NCBI GenBank assembly: GCA_037957365.1
Contig: JARHVA010000021.1
Coordinates: 7,007,501-7,071,500, forward strand
From: Torreya grandis
Taxonomy: Eukaryota; Streptophyta; Pinopsida; Cupressales; Taxaceae
Reading direction: 5' to 3'
Length of the DNA stretch: 64,000 bases
The notes below the pieces were generated by a model. It saw only the letters and a list, made by a program, of their open reading frames with translations. It was not told the origin of the DNA and ran no database searches. The first letter of the stretch is position 1. Each line of letters begins with the position of its first letter. Of this stretch, positions 25,928 through 38,019 are shown piece after piece. Made by a program: the position numbers and the translations under genes.

Positions 25928-26690
25928 AGCCAACTATACTCTCTATCCAGATCTGAGGGGTCCATAGATAGTGAAAATGTCATTCCTAGTAGGCCAAAAT
26001 AATTAGTCACTCCTAAAAACATAGATAAGTTAGCATCAAACTCATTCTATAATAATACATGATCCTAATCATAGCCTACTAAGCCTAATTAACCCTCTTC
26101 AAAAGGTCAAACCACTATTGGGTTCCTAAACCAACTAGTTTTGGCTTCCTAGGTGAGGCCTCATTTTCCTAAATGGCAAAGTCATCGTTTAGGTGATTTT
26201 TCACCTTTTTAGCTAATATCATCATTTTCATTCTCATAAAAATAGCCACTTCACCTAAAAATGGGTGAAATAATCAATTTGGTGATTTCCACCCAATTTT
26301 GGTGTTTTTGCCATTTTTAGGAAAAAACTTCATATGAAGTCATCATTTTCCTTGAAGAGGCTACCATTTTCCCTAAAATGCAAATGGGGACTTCACCATT
26401 TTTGAACCTAAAAATAGCATTAAATGCATGAGAAAGAGAATTAATGACTAACTTGAAGTTACTCACCATTGGTTCATCATTGGGTGGATGCATGTGCTCT
26501 CTCACATGTTCTAAAACATCTCATTTATCTCTTATATGGGCCATTTTTCTTAGATTAATGCATATAAAACTAGAGCTCAAAAAATCCTATAGGCTAGGGT
26601 GAAAATGAATTGTTTTTCACCCTAGGTGTGAATATATATCCAAAACAAAATTTTAATTTTTACCCCCTTGTGCTTATAGTTTGTTTTTCA
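25928..26690 (-). repeat. Direct repeat, copy 2 (truncated PMD upstream region)
   Basis: Second copy of 23825-24590. Here the PMD-side homology stops at about 25928, so only the presumed N-terminal edge of the PMD frame is left. Confidence 0.8.
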
Positions 26691-27044
26691 CACTCTAATA
26701 AGTGTATTTTCAAATTCATGATTCATTTTGTGTGCCATTTGAGCCTCAATGCTTTATTTTTTAGTTGTATTGAAACTAGACCATCTTTTTGGGATTCCCC
26801 TGAGATCCATTTAATAACATTACTTTCTACCTATACCCCATGTTTCTTCGAACATGCATCTTTGAAATCATATTTAGGATAAAAACATGTTTTTATCCTT
26901 TGTTAACTCATTGTAATTCTATTTATATATTTTTCACGTAAGTTATCCTTGCCAGTTTTCCCTAGTATAGCAAATTATTTTTCAATTGATCAAATATATA
27001 TTCTACCTTTCTAGGGTAAAATCAAGTGATTTAAATGTGCAAAT

Positions 27045-27330
27045 GATTATAATCATCGCTGGGTAAGTCATTTTTTTTTATCATTTTAATGATCATAACT
27101 ACCTATGGAAAAATCATTATTTTTGTGTCTTGTGCTAATGATTGTAATCATCTTTGGGCAAATCATTATTTTAATGCTCCATCTACCTTACCAAGGTAAA
27201 TTTTCATGTTCTTGATTATAACTACCTTTTTACAAATCAGTGTTTCACTTTTTGTTATTGATTATAATTGCCTTTGGGAAAAATAGTGCCATTCCCTTTA
27301 TTACTGATTATAACCACCTTTGGAAAACTC
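27045..27330 (+). repeat. Array of hairpins with the ATAACYACCTTTGGGAAA loop
   Basis: Six units about 45-55 bases apart share the core AT(A)A(C/T)(T/C)(A/G)(T/C)CT(A/T)TGG. Stems seen: AATGAT/ATCATT (27088-27125), AATGATT/AATCATT (27138-27172) and TGATT/AATCA (27214-27240). Later units have lost pairing. It is the same family as 18937-19022, 8 kb upstream. Confidence 0.75.
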
Positions 27331-27581
27331 AATGACTCCATCACCATTACTATTTAAAACAACCTTTTTTCAATATAGTAACTCTACCCCCATTTCCACT
27401 AGATCATGTTGTTATCTTCATTTTGAGGGAACATTCAACTACTCTATTTTTCTGCCTGCTCCCTCAAAGGGGCATCAAGGGCTTATCTACTACCTTTTGG
27501 GGCTTGAACCATTAAAATTAACAAATTTTTCATTCTTTGAAAAGACGTTACTATGCCTATGTCTTGTAATGCCTTCTCAAA

Positions 27582-27593
27582 TAGGGGTAAACT
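27582..27593 (+). other. Polypurine tract of Tat1
   Basis: ATAGGGGTAAAC lies directly before the 3' LTR start. The upstream context (CTGCTCCCTCAAAGGGGCA near 27460) matches what I know of Tat-element 3' ends. Confidence 0.7.
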
Positions 27594-28666
27594 ATATACA
27601 CTTAGTTTTGTCCACTTTCATGCCTAAATCAAGATTTAGTTCAGTTTCTAGCACATGATGTAATTTAAACCTAAGAATTACTAAAATTCCCAAATTCATT
27701 TGAGTAAGTGATTTAATTGCTAATAAATGTGATGAGGCTTGCTTATTTGGGGTATTACTCTGTAACACTAATAACATAGTTTAATTTTAATCATAGTCAA
27801 ATTATGACCTATAAATTTGATACTTTTGGCCTATTGAGCTATTTATTGAAAACATTTAAAAATAGTTATCAAAAACCAAAAATATCTAAACAAGATTAAT
27901 TATATTTTAAATATTAATTAACTTACCTAAGTAAAAATTCTAAGTTGAATTAGTGAATTCATTTATCAAAAAAGGTTTTTTTTGAAAATATGAAGTTAGA
28001 GGTCAAAGGAGCTAATAAGGGATTTATTAATTCCTAAATATTCCAAAAAGGTGAGACATAACCTCAAAAATATCTAAAGTCAATTTTCATACCTCATAAA
28101 TATCTTAAATTTAGGTTTCAAGACTTCATGAATGCTTTGACCTAAACCAGGATTAGCCTGAATCAACCTAGGTTATTTTAGAATCAACCAAAGTTAGAAT
28201 TTAACCTAACCTACCTGGGGTTAGATTTATTTTTTATAGAATTAAATACAAGTTCTCACACCATATGCCAATAATATTTTGTGTGTAAGGTTATTATGTA
28301 GGAATGCCTTCTAGAATCCATTGAGAGTAGTGTTATATTGCCCATTTTATGCCAATATTCACACCAAGCCACAAGTTACCATTGGATAAGTGATACTACC
28401 ATGGAGAATCATTCATAAGAGTCTCTAATGTCATAGACTAAACATAAACATCCTTATACCAATAAATGGACATCAAATTCTACAAAGCAGGTAAAATATT
28501 TGTGTTATTTTTTATCTCTATTTTGTGATCTTGTTCATTATGTTATACTCCCTTAGTTATTATGTAAGAGTGTTAGTTCTAGTGTATTTTTATGCATGGA
28601 TTTTTATCATTTTGACTAATAAGGAAACAATCAACATTTATGTGCTTCTTAGATTCCTAAGATACA
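27594..28666 (+). repeat. 3' LTR of Tat1
   Basis: Begins TATATACACTTAGTTTTG (TGTAGACACTTAG in the 5' LTR) and ends AGATACA. Aligns throughout with 13652-14727, with many substitutions and small indels, so the insertion is old. Confidence 0.88.
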
Positions 28667-28671
28667 AATAA
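28667..28671. repeat. Target-site duplication of Tat1 (right)
   Basis: AATAA, matching AAAAA at 13647-13651 in four of five bases. The array sequence resumes in register after it. Confidence 0.75.
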
Positions 28672-29884
28672 TACTAGGCTCATGAAAAACCATTCATTGT
28701 ATTATTGAGTGCTTGAACCCTTGATGGTATGCCTATTTGGGAATGATTTTAGGATCATACCATAATCTATGCTTAAACATTCCACTATCTTTTGTGACTC
28801 AGTTATTCCCTTAAATGATGATATGAATCGATGTTTCTAATGTTTAATTTCCTATTGCTAATGGAAAGAGTGACAAAGGTGGTGGATAACTTACTACTAT
28901 GTTTCTCTTAATTTTCTGTTTATCTTAGCTTAGTACTCAGTATAAATGTTTCTTGTGATCTTGAAAAAAATTTATTGTGTTCCTTTTTGTTCATAACTAT
29001 ATTAGGTTAATAATATAAGGATCATGTAAATCTATTGAATGTAGTCATGATTGATTGAGCTTGATTTTATGATTCTTTGAGAATGATTTTATGTTCAAGG
29101 GTTGGATATTTAAATATGTAGATAATGATTATAAATTGAATAAATTATTATGCCCTAACTAATCTTTCAATCCTTCAATAAATCATAAATACAGTCAATT
29201 GAATGCCCCTCAATTCTTTAGTGATAATTATGTTAATGTGAAGGATGGGCATGTATAAATATTTATTTTGGGATCCTAAAAAAATTATTGTGCTCATTTT
29301 ATTTTATAATTCAATAAATTTAATAATAAAAGGATCATGGAAAACCATTAGCTATATTGTTGACTACTTGAACCCCTAATGGTATGATTATTTGGGAATG
29401 ATTTTAGGATGTTACTGTATTCTATGCTTAAATGTGCATCTATATTTTATGACTTAGTTATTCCATTAAATGGTGATATGAATGTATGTTTCTAATGTTT
29501 GATTTCCTATTGATAATGGCAAGAGGGACTTAGGTGGTGGATAATTTGGTACTATGTTTCTCTTAATGTTATGCTTCTCTCAACTTAGTACTTAGTTTAA
29601 GTCTTTCTTATGGGATTGAAAATAACTTATTTTGTTCCTTTTTTTTCATAAATCTATCAATTTAATAATATAAATATCATGGAAAGTCATTGTATATATT
29701 GTCGACTACTTCAATAAATTAATGTTTTGGGGATAGAGTTGGAGTTTTGTGTTAAATTCATTTATATGAAGCATATCCAATAATGATTGTGCATTTAATT
29801 CATATGCATCCGCTAAATTATACAAAAAATATCATAATTACATAAACTATTCAATAAATTGTGCATTGAATGAATATCATAAAT
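28672..29884. repeat. Tandem array, right part
   Basis: Continues 12190-13651. Blocks with TATTTGGGAATGATTTTAGG recur at about 28735 and 29392 (657 bp apart). The alternate block (TTTTATGTTCAAGGGTTGG) is near 29090. A 'GAAGGATGGGCATGTATAA' block occurs near 29240 and, on the left part, near 13565. Confidence 0.75.
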
Positions 29885-31887
29885 GGAAATCTAATTCAAC
29901 ATTCTATTACATTGAAATTTTTATGAAAATTTTCACTATTCTATTCATTGCCTTGGAAATACTGAAAACATCACTCATGCATCCTTATTCTACTTACAGA
30001 GTCCTTTTATGAAAATCCTAATAGTCCCAAACCTTTTGAGATAATATTTCACTAAGTCAAACAAGGCCATAGCTTGACCTTTGTCCATTGGTACAAACTT
30101 GTCTACTAGTGTGACCTTATCTCCCATGCTCCAATGGTAGCTTTCCAAATTTGAGACATTTCATATTAGATCTCTTTCACTTTTAACAAGGTTTGTTAAT
30201 GTAAATATTATATATATTCATATATATAAGCACATCAAAACCTCTCCAAACACATCTATCAATCACTTGAAAATTCTACTACATATTGAAAAAAAGAGCA
30301 CTAATATTCACAATTCAAATTTTAATTTATTATAATAGTCATAGGCCAAGTCTAAATCTATTTTATTGTAGATAAAGGGTACTCATTGTAAAGCATTCAA
30401 GATAATCTATCTAGCTACATCTATATAACATATATCAAGATTCACACACTCACTTTTTTAGGGAGAACTACATAAGCATGAGGCCCTTTTAGGATATGTA
30501 GTTATCACTTAAATTATGTGTGTTTTTTCTGAAGATAACATGTTATTCCACTTATTTGATTCCTTATTTTTGTATTTGATCTCTATTTGGTTTATGTATA
30601 ACAACTAGGGTTCTTATGTTGGACGTATTTCATGCATAAAATTAGCTTCAACAGTTAATTAATCAACCATCTCTAGTAGTCATAGGTATTTAGATAGAAA
30701 AATAAATCACATAGTCCACCAAGACATGACCATTGTGTGCCCTAGTCCACCTAGTGTGGCCTTGTCTAAATACATCAAATAATAATCATTTTGGATACGA
30801 CATAATTCACAAATATTTCTATCTAATTTTAAGTTAGAGATCTTCTCACACAATCAACATAAATCAAAACCAAGTTAGGTTTTCATATACTATTGAAATC
30901 TACTATTTATAAATCATTTTAAATTATGTATTTTACTATATTTTTTAGATATAGATTAGTATTCAATTATTTATGTGTTTAATTATATTTAATTATTAAA
31001 TCAAAATTAAAACCTACTTAAACATTATGGTGAATATGTATTTTTTATATATAAAAATGTTTTTTGTCTTAAGATTTCATATAATGTTTTTATATATTCT
31101 AACACTGAAATAAGTAACAACAACTTTGGGTATAAATCCGACACCACAATTCAATATTTTTTGACCTTGGATCTTAATATGATACTAAATAAATTATCTC
31201 ATCACCTTAGATAAATATTTGACATTGAAGTATTAATCTTCAACATTGGCCTGAAATTTATTGATCTCTATACACAAAAATCTTTCAATTTTTTTAATTT
31301 TTACTTTACTTTCTTCTTAGTATTAGAAACTATGTTTTGGTATTATTAAAAATACTTAGTGATTATTGTTATGAGCTAAGAGGTGATATAATTTATGGAC
31401 ACTATGGTGTGAGGGGTACTACCCTAGTACTCAATCCATTATACAACACTAATCATAGATTTTAGTTTCTCCATACTTCATGGTATATTGGAAAGGCATA
31501 GAGTCCATTGTTTATACCATAGGAAGCCACTTTATCCATTTTATTTGTGGTTCACTTTATAAGAACATATTTCCCAAAGAAGATACTTTCACTGTATACT
31601 CATAGACAAGATAGTGGGCTACAAACATAATTTAAATTTTTTAGTTAGTTCTCTAAAATATTGGGTCAAAACTAGTCTAAAAATGAAAAATTATATTTGA
31701 GAGTCCAAAAAATAATTTAAATCAATTCCCAAATCACCATTTATACCTTAGTTTTTATTTCTATTGTATTCATAATAGGACTAATAAGTGAATGTTTCCT
31801 TCATATGCTACATAGGATTATGAAATTCATTGTCACATCTTGTATTAATTTTTAGAATTCTATTCTTTATGTTTTTACATGGATTAA
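29885..31887 (+). repeat. LTR-like repeat, copy B (uninterrupted)
   Basis: Aligns with copy A (2670-7548) but lacks the 2.8-kb element: here the sequence runs through ACACCACAATTCAAT at 31141-31155. A TATA-like TATATAAGC is near 30213. It ends about 470 bases before a Tat gag remnant in the same orientation, so it may be that element's 5' LTR. No primer site could be identified. The frame at 31932-32153, just beyond it, is not recognised. Confidence 0.55.
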
Positions 31888-32355
31888 ATGAAAACTTAAT
31901 CAAGATTCTATACTAATCAAGTCCCAATCTCATGGCCTTCCTATTTCAAATCGCTGCAAGACTATATCATGTCATTATTCTTCTCCAAAGCAAACATTAC
32001 CAAAAAATAGATTTTATCAAATATGAAATACTTTGGAACAAGATTAAGCATATGTTATACATTTTATCACATAAAAAAATTCAAATTATATTCCATTGCT
32101 TATTCCACATCCTCTTGAAGGGTGAATTATGGCTCTCATTTCATAACCCATAACTCAAGAAAAGTTTGGTGAGATTGATGAAGCAAAATTTATAGAATAT
32201 GTTTATGAAAAAATATAAAATTTTGAATCAACCTTATTTTTTACTATATATAAAAAAAAATATCCCTAAATAGTCCTTCCAATTTTTCCACTTCCACTAT
32301 TGCATCCATTACTATTTCTACACCTCTAGTTACCTCTATAACATCATCCATAACT

Positions 32356-34110
32356 TTGATAGCATTTTTTGGTTTCCAGTATATATCCATGATTATGTAT
32401 AATATTTATACTTATACTCCTCCAATCACTATTAAAAATACCACTCTTAATCATAAATTTATTTCCTTACAATCCAAGTTTTCTCAACTTGAGCAAAATC
32501 TTTCACATACTAGCCCCTCAATGGACTCATGTTCCTTGTTACATGAACCTTAGGAAACCAAAATTACATCTTATCAATTAAAAATTGTCTTTGTGGCTCA
32601 TAATATTTATCTATATGAACACAAATTTGATCTTGAATAGCACCTATGCGTATTCCATGTAGCTTGTCTATACTATGTAGATAATGTTAAATTCTTGAGA
32701 AAGCTCTTTCCAAGAAGTCTCAACAAATATGATTTTAGATTATTTTATGATCTTACTCTTCAATTATTAAGGGGTATAAATTATATGTAAAATCATTTAA
32801 TAACACACTTATTTATCAAGATTGGTTAAAAGTTATCATATGCTCAAATTTCAAATCTCAGAGAAGGGTCTAATGAAATAATAAGTGAATATATTATAAG
32901 ACACAATATTATGATAGTAAAAATAAAAAATCAAATGTATGATAATGATTTCAAAGATATATTAACTCAATTTTTTCTATCTCCTCTTCAAGATTAAGTT
33001 ATGTTTGATAAGTTTAAATATTTCAATAAGTAATGCCATACAATCAAAGAGTGTGAGGTCAAATTTACTTTGAATAAGTTCAGGTATACTTCAAATGTTC
33101 CTTCTAATTCAAATGTTAAGTTTCAAAAAAATTAAAATAATAAGAGTAAACCAAATGAAATAAATATTGAAGTTAAGTTTACACTCAATGATATGTTACA
33201 ACCAACACAAAAGCTTCAATTACAAGATCCACCACAGAGGCAATTCTCAAGGTTAGCATCATCTCCTCATGCATTGTTATAAAATCTACTTGAATGTGAT
33301 ATAAACTCTCTCCTCCATGAATGGAAGTAGATATGTCTAAACCATAATATAAAATCTTTTATATCAATTCATATTGTGACCACCATCTATGTATTGAGCT
33401 TTCTACAAACAAATGTTTCAAGTTAAATCACAAAACTCAAGATCTCATTGATGAGAATATTATTAGAATTGGTACACATTATGAAGAAGATAAGCCACAA
33501 ATAAATGACAACTAAAATCTCAAAATATACAAAGATCCTTTTCCAAATCATGAAGCAACAAAAAAAGGATAATTCTAAAGTACATTATGCAAATGATGTT
33601 CATCCTCCTTCTACATATGATAATCCACATGATATCATCATTGGTACGGTTACAAGTAAACAATCTTCATGTCTTATGATTATATTTGATGATATTGAAT
33701 TTGTTGATAATGATTTAGATAGACACACACTCTTTATTTGAGCATATGTTGACAAACAATCCATACATAGTGTTATGATAGGCAATAGATCAAGCAAAAA
33801 TGCATGCACCATAATACTCATTTATCCTCTTGGTTATACAAATCAATATTTTCATGATACTTTTAGATTTTTCAATGAATTTTATTTTCATACACATAAT
33901 AATTTTGGGAATATAGTTATACCTAATTTACAAGTGGGACCTTTCATAGTTCCCACTCCATTCTTTGTTCTACCAAGCACACAAGTCTTTGATATACTAC
34001 TAAGAGGCCTTTGCATATAATTGGTAAGAGTAGTATCTTATACAATGCATAAATATATTAAATAATTCATGGTAATCAAGTGGTAAATTTTTTAAGAATA
34101 CAATATAAAC
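32356..34110 (+). pseudogene. Tat-type gag and aspartic protease remnant
   Basis: Capsid-like text in one frame near 32640-33080 (FLRKLFPRSLNKYDFRLFYDLTL; LREGSNEIISEYIIRHNIMI), with stops. A gag C-terminal segment near 33380-33560 (CFKLNHKTQDLIDENII, then KDPFPNH) fits Tat gag. The protease at 33730-34020 reads FI.AYVDKQSIHSVMIGNRSS, NNFGNIVIPNLQVGPF and FDILLRGLCI. The catalytic Asp of the D(T/N)GSS motif is replaced (IGNRSS), so the enzyme was dead. RT and integrase of this copy were not found downstream. Listing the frames at 33505-33741 and 33775-34020 as host genes would be wrong. Confidence 0.75.
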
Positions 34111-35219
34111 ATCCTTTGTATTCAATGATATTTACTCATCCCACAGAACAATTGGTTGGCACATACATTGAGCAACATGGTAATGAAATAGTCTATATAA
34201 CTATTCGAAAGCATGCTATATATTACATAATGAATTTATTGATATATTTATGAACATGATACTATTACATATTATCATAGTTAGTTAGTTCCAAAGAGCA
34301 TGGTACATTCTCCCAATTAAAAATGGCACCTCAAAATAGGCCTAAATCTCCTAAAGCATCACAGGGTATTTAGAGTGATTCACCATAGGTAAAAATAGTT
34401 ACATCTTATCCTACTACACATGATGATATATGTTCACATGGGTATATGAGTTGTGATTCAATTAGTTATATTACAACATATGATTCTTATTTATATTCAT
34501 ATACATTTATAGTTGGCATTTATTATTCATAGGAAGTACTTCCTTCATATCATGCCATGGGTTATGCATACATGACTCACATTACAAAAAATATTGGTTA
34601 GTTACTTGAATTTTATTTTGTACATAGATTCTTTGCTTTTAATTAATTACTTATTTTATTTTAATTAAAGTGTACATTTTTAATTTATAAAGTTTATTGC
34701 TCGAGATAACTACATAGATAAGCAAGGTGATAGACCAAGAAATAAGGTCTAAAAACATAGGATTTTATTTTTTACAAAAGAATTAAATTCAAGAGGGAGT
34801 GAGAATCTGATTTAGAGATTGGATAGAATTAATGAGATTGTAATTAATCCTTTTAAAAAAACTTTTTAATCATTATATTTTTAGTTGATATTTGAACCAT
34901 TGATAAGGCCAATAACTAATATTGGGAACAAGCCTAGTGAACATCCCTTTAGTGTTCTAGTTGCATTGAAAATATAGTGGTTATTAAGTGGTAGGTGATG
35001 GGATTTACTTAAAAAATAGTGCATCTATGTGTCAAGTGGTGGATAAGTGAAGGATCAAAGTTTGATTGAATCACATAAGAATTTATATTCTTCTCATCTC
35101 GGGGAAAATAAAATGTATGTAGGTCTATGAACTTTGTGTTATTGGTTAGGAATTAAATGGGAAGTGTCCAAGTATGTTTCATGATGATTAAAATGTGAAA
35201 AATTGAAATGAGAACATAT
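34111..35219 (+). other. Degenerate retrotransposon sequence, domain not readable
   Basis: Frames are short. A purine-rich CAAGAGGGAGTGAGA near 34790 could be a polypurine tract, but no LTR partner was found. The boundary between the Tat remnant and the chromovirus remnant lies somewhere here. Confidence 0.35.
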
Positions 35220-36338
35220 ATCCAACTATATAGCTATATCTTGATGACATCCTCACATGGAAATGGTATGTGGTGTCTATGGATTACATAATTGGGTTGC
35301 CACTTTCTCAATGGAGACATAATAACAATTTGGTATTTTTTCATAAACTAACTAAAGTTACAAATTTATTTCCAACCAAGGGCACCTATTAGGTAGAGGA
35401 TATATCCCAATTAAATGTGGATTGGATTGCGTGGTTACATTTTCGTTCACTCAAAATCATTTTTGATCTGGATTCATTGTTTACACTATTCTTTTGGACC
35501 TCGTCTAGATAACTTTAGATACAAAGCTGAATTTTAGAAAATCATACCATAATTAGACAAATGGGTAGACTGATAGTGTTAATAATGTCCTAAAAGACAT
35601 GATATAAACATATGTAATGGACAAATAATATTAGTGGGATAACTATTTATCATTAGTGGAATTTTGATACGATAATGCCTATCATAGCTCCATCGATGTG
35701 GATCCCTATGAAACATTGTATGGATGATCTTGAAAAACTTATTTAAATTAAAATAAGTTAGAGGACCATGTTTTGATTAATCATGATAGGATAAAAGAGA
35801 TGGAATAAAAATTTATGCATATTAGGCAATGCCTCAAGGAGGCACACGATTGACAAAGGAAGTAAGGAGATTCACATAGGATTGACAAAAGTTTTTAGGT
35901 TGTAGATTAGGTGTTTTTTGAAAATGAAACAATTCAAGAGTGTAGGATGGATTGGTGGTAGAACTAAGTTGTCACCATAATTTGTAGGACCATTTGATAT
36001 TTTGGAGTGACTTGGACCAACTGCTTATCAACTTGAATTACCACCCAACATGCATAAAATACATGATGTTTTTAACGTTTTTGTATTAAAAATATATGCA
36101 CCTAAACCATCACATGTGTTTGGTTGGTAATATTTAAAAATGGCTATGGATTTGTTAAATAAGGAGTCTATTAAAATTTTATACTGTCAGTCACTTCGAG
36201 TTTGGTACTACGAAGTTGATCAAGTGAAGGTCTAATGGGACCAATACAACCTATGTTATTATATTTGGGAAGATACTTCATAAATAAAACATGTTTATCC
36301 TCATATTTTTGCATAAAAATTTGGAATAAAGTTTATTT
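35220..36338 (+). pseudogene. Chromovirus integrase C-terminal remnant
   Basis: Core fragments: TKVTNLFPTKGTY near 35353 and IIFDLDSLFTLFFW near 35455, keeping the second catalytic Asp. Then, with stops, the sequence around the third acidic residue near 35565 (TDSVNNVLKDMI, Glu read as Asp), followed by LEDHVLINHDRIKEME and IRQCLKEAHD. The C-terminal GPY/F-type region near 35990-36120 reads GPFDILE.LGPTAYQLELPP and IHDVFNVFVLK. This is the Del/Tekay-like chromovirus pattern of Ty3/gypsy. RT and gag of this copy are missing. Confidence 0.8.
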
Positions 36339-36360
36339 AAGGTGGGAGTATGTAATTTCC
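36339..36360 (+). other. Polypurine tract and 3' LTR start
   Basis: AAGGTGGGAG at 36339-36348, followed by TGTAATTTCC at 36351, right after the integrase remnant. It has the form of a polypurine tract and LTR start. The LTR end and a 5' partner were not found. Confidence 0.55.
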
Positions 36361-37590
36361 TACCTTGAAACCCCTATTTTGTGATTATGGGAGTCACCCT
36401 CATAATTATTATTATATTATGGGAATACACATTTTTTATCTTTTATATATATACACCCCCCACACACACAAATAGAGCCATGAATCATTACATGCTGAGA
36501 CACATGTGAATACATATATGTTTTATGTAATGATGACATAATAATTTTGTATGAACACCTTACTGATGTATTAGATCTTGTATTTCTCTTATGAATGATG
36601 ATGTGAAATTTAAATTATGTATTTTAAATTAATATGGCATGATAAAAATTAATTTATTTATCAATGCTATTGATTATTAGGATGATGGATTAACCTTGTT
36701 ATACCATAGATGTAATGTGATGAATCTGGTTTTGTATACAAAAGATAGGGAAATTAATATATAATTCTACTAATTTTGATATGAGTTGGTATGTGATTTG
36801 CACATTATTCATCAAGGTGGTTTTTGAGTCTATGTGGTGAATTTGGGATACAACAACATATATCCATATCTCACACAATAGAATACACAACATTATTATA
36901 TGTTAGGTAGCTGAAGAATTTCACTTGGATATGAGTGATTTCATTGCGTTCTAAATGTGGTTTGGTTGTATGAGAATAAGGACTTAATTAATGAAGAATG
37001 AAATACACAAAGGTTTTATGGTATGCGAATGTGATAAAATAAATAAAATGATTACATTAAAGATAATATGGAAATGAAAGGGACCTTGATCCCAATGAAA
37101 AACATAAACTATCTTCAAGTAGGAAAAAATGCCATAACGAATGGTCAAACAAATAAATAACATGGAAGATCCAGAAAGAAAAACTAGAATAAATGAGAAG
37201 GTAAAGAATTAAATAATGTTCTATGGAACATGGCACCAAATAATCTTCTCTTTCATTATTACTTTGTACACTAGAAAATAGAGGCCCATAATTGTGTCAT
37301 GGAAAAATAGAGGTATAATTTTATTCTAACATGGTTATATCAACAAGAACATTGTTTCCACCTTTCATTGATTGATTAATAGTCACACAACATATATTTG
37401 TAAGGTTTTGTGTAATTTATTTTTTTGGTTAGGTGTTGAAATTAGTTTTTTTTCTTCCTGTTTTGTAATTGGTTTTATATAAATTTCATCCTTTGAAACT
37501 CTTAAATTTGTCTAATTTTTTAATTTTCAGTTTATATCTTCCTCTATTATAACTTTTTTTTAACCCCTCTTACAAATTAAATGATTTTTT
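36361..37590. other. Probable 3' LTR remainder, no gene
   Basis: Contains a short CA-rich stretch (CACCCCCCACACACAC, near 36455) and otherwise AT-rich sequence. Frames on both strands match nothing I recognise. Confidence 0.4.
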
Positions 37591-37953
37591 TGTACATGAA
37601 CACAACATGTATATGTACATGCAAACATGTGCACTAAATTAGCAATAATTATATTATGTTCTATTTTAGACAATTAGAATTGTTAAAGGGTTAGAATCTG
37701 AGTTAACTATGATGTAATCAAGTTTCTAATGGTTCAATACAAAAGGGAGAAAAAACCTAAAGAATGTATCCTTTTACAATATAAACTTAATAAAAGAGAT
37801 AACCACCATTGTTTGAGAGATATTTTGTGACAATCAGATTTGTAGATGCAATCCATCATTGGGGAAACAGGGGCTCCCATATTTTATATATATCAAAATT
37901 TTAATATGTATTTTTCAAGTCCATTTTCTACTATTTTATTTGGAATGTATAAA
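37591..37953 (+). repeat. 5' LTR of the chromovirus
   Basis: Starts TGTACATGAACAC. It carries TTAAAGGGTTAGAATCTGAG near 37683, matching TTAAGGGTTAGGATATGAG near 42837 in the 3' LTR. The second half aligns poorly with the other LTR. The end is set by the primer site that follows. Confidence 0.65.
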
Positions 37954-37954
37954 G

Positions 37955-37966
37955 TGACATCAAAGC
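37955..37966 (+). other. Primer binding site, decayed tRNA-iMet type
   Basis: TGACATCAAAGC matches TGGTATCAGAGC at 9 of 12 positions; the differences are transitions. Confidence 0.6.
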
Positions 37967-38019
37967 TTCAATTAGTTTTTTTTCTATGCAGCCACGACCA
38001 AAATGTTGAGTAGAGTTTA

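Larger units (their letters stand above)
13652..28666 (+). mobile_element. Tat1: 15-kb Tat/Ogre-type Ty3/gypsy element
   Basis: The pieces in order are: 5' LTR 13652-14727; primer site 14731-14748; repeat-rich leader; RT-thumb, RNase H and integrase remnant 16240-18622; a long spacer with hairpin arrays; an antisense PMD pseudogene; polypurine tract 27582-27593; 3' LTR 27594-28666. A 5-bp target duplication flanks it. LTRs near 1.07 kb, the TGTAGACAC start and the integrase sequence fit the Tat lineage. Gag, protease and most of RT are missing or unreadable, so the copy is dead and internally deleted. It interrupts a tandem array that continues in register on both sides. A LINE fragment and a duplicated 760-bp block lie within its spacer. 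Confidence 0.85.
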
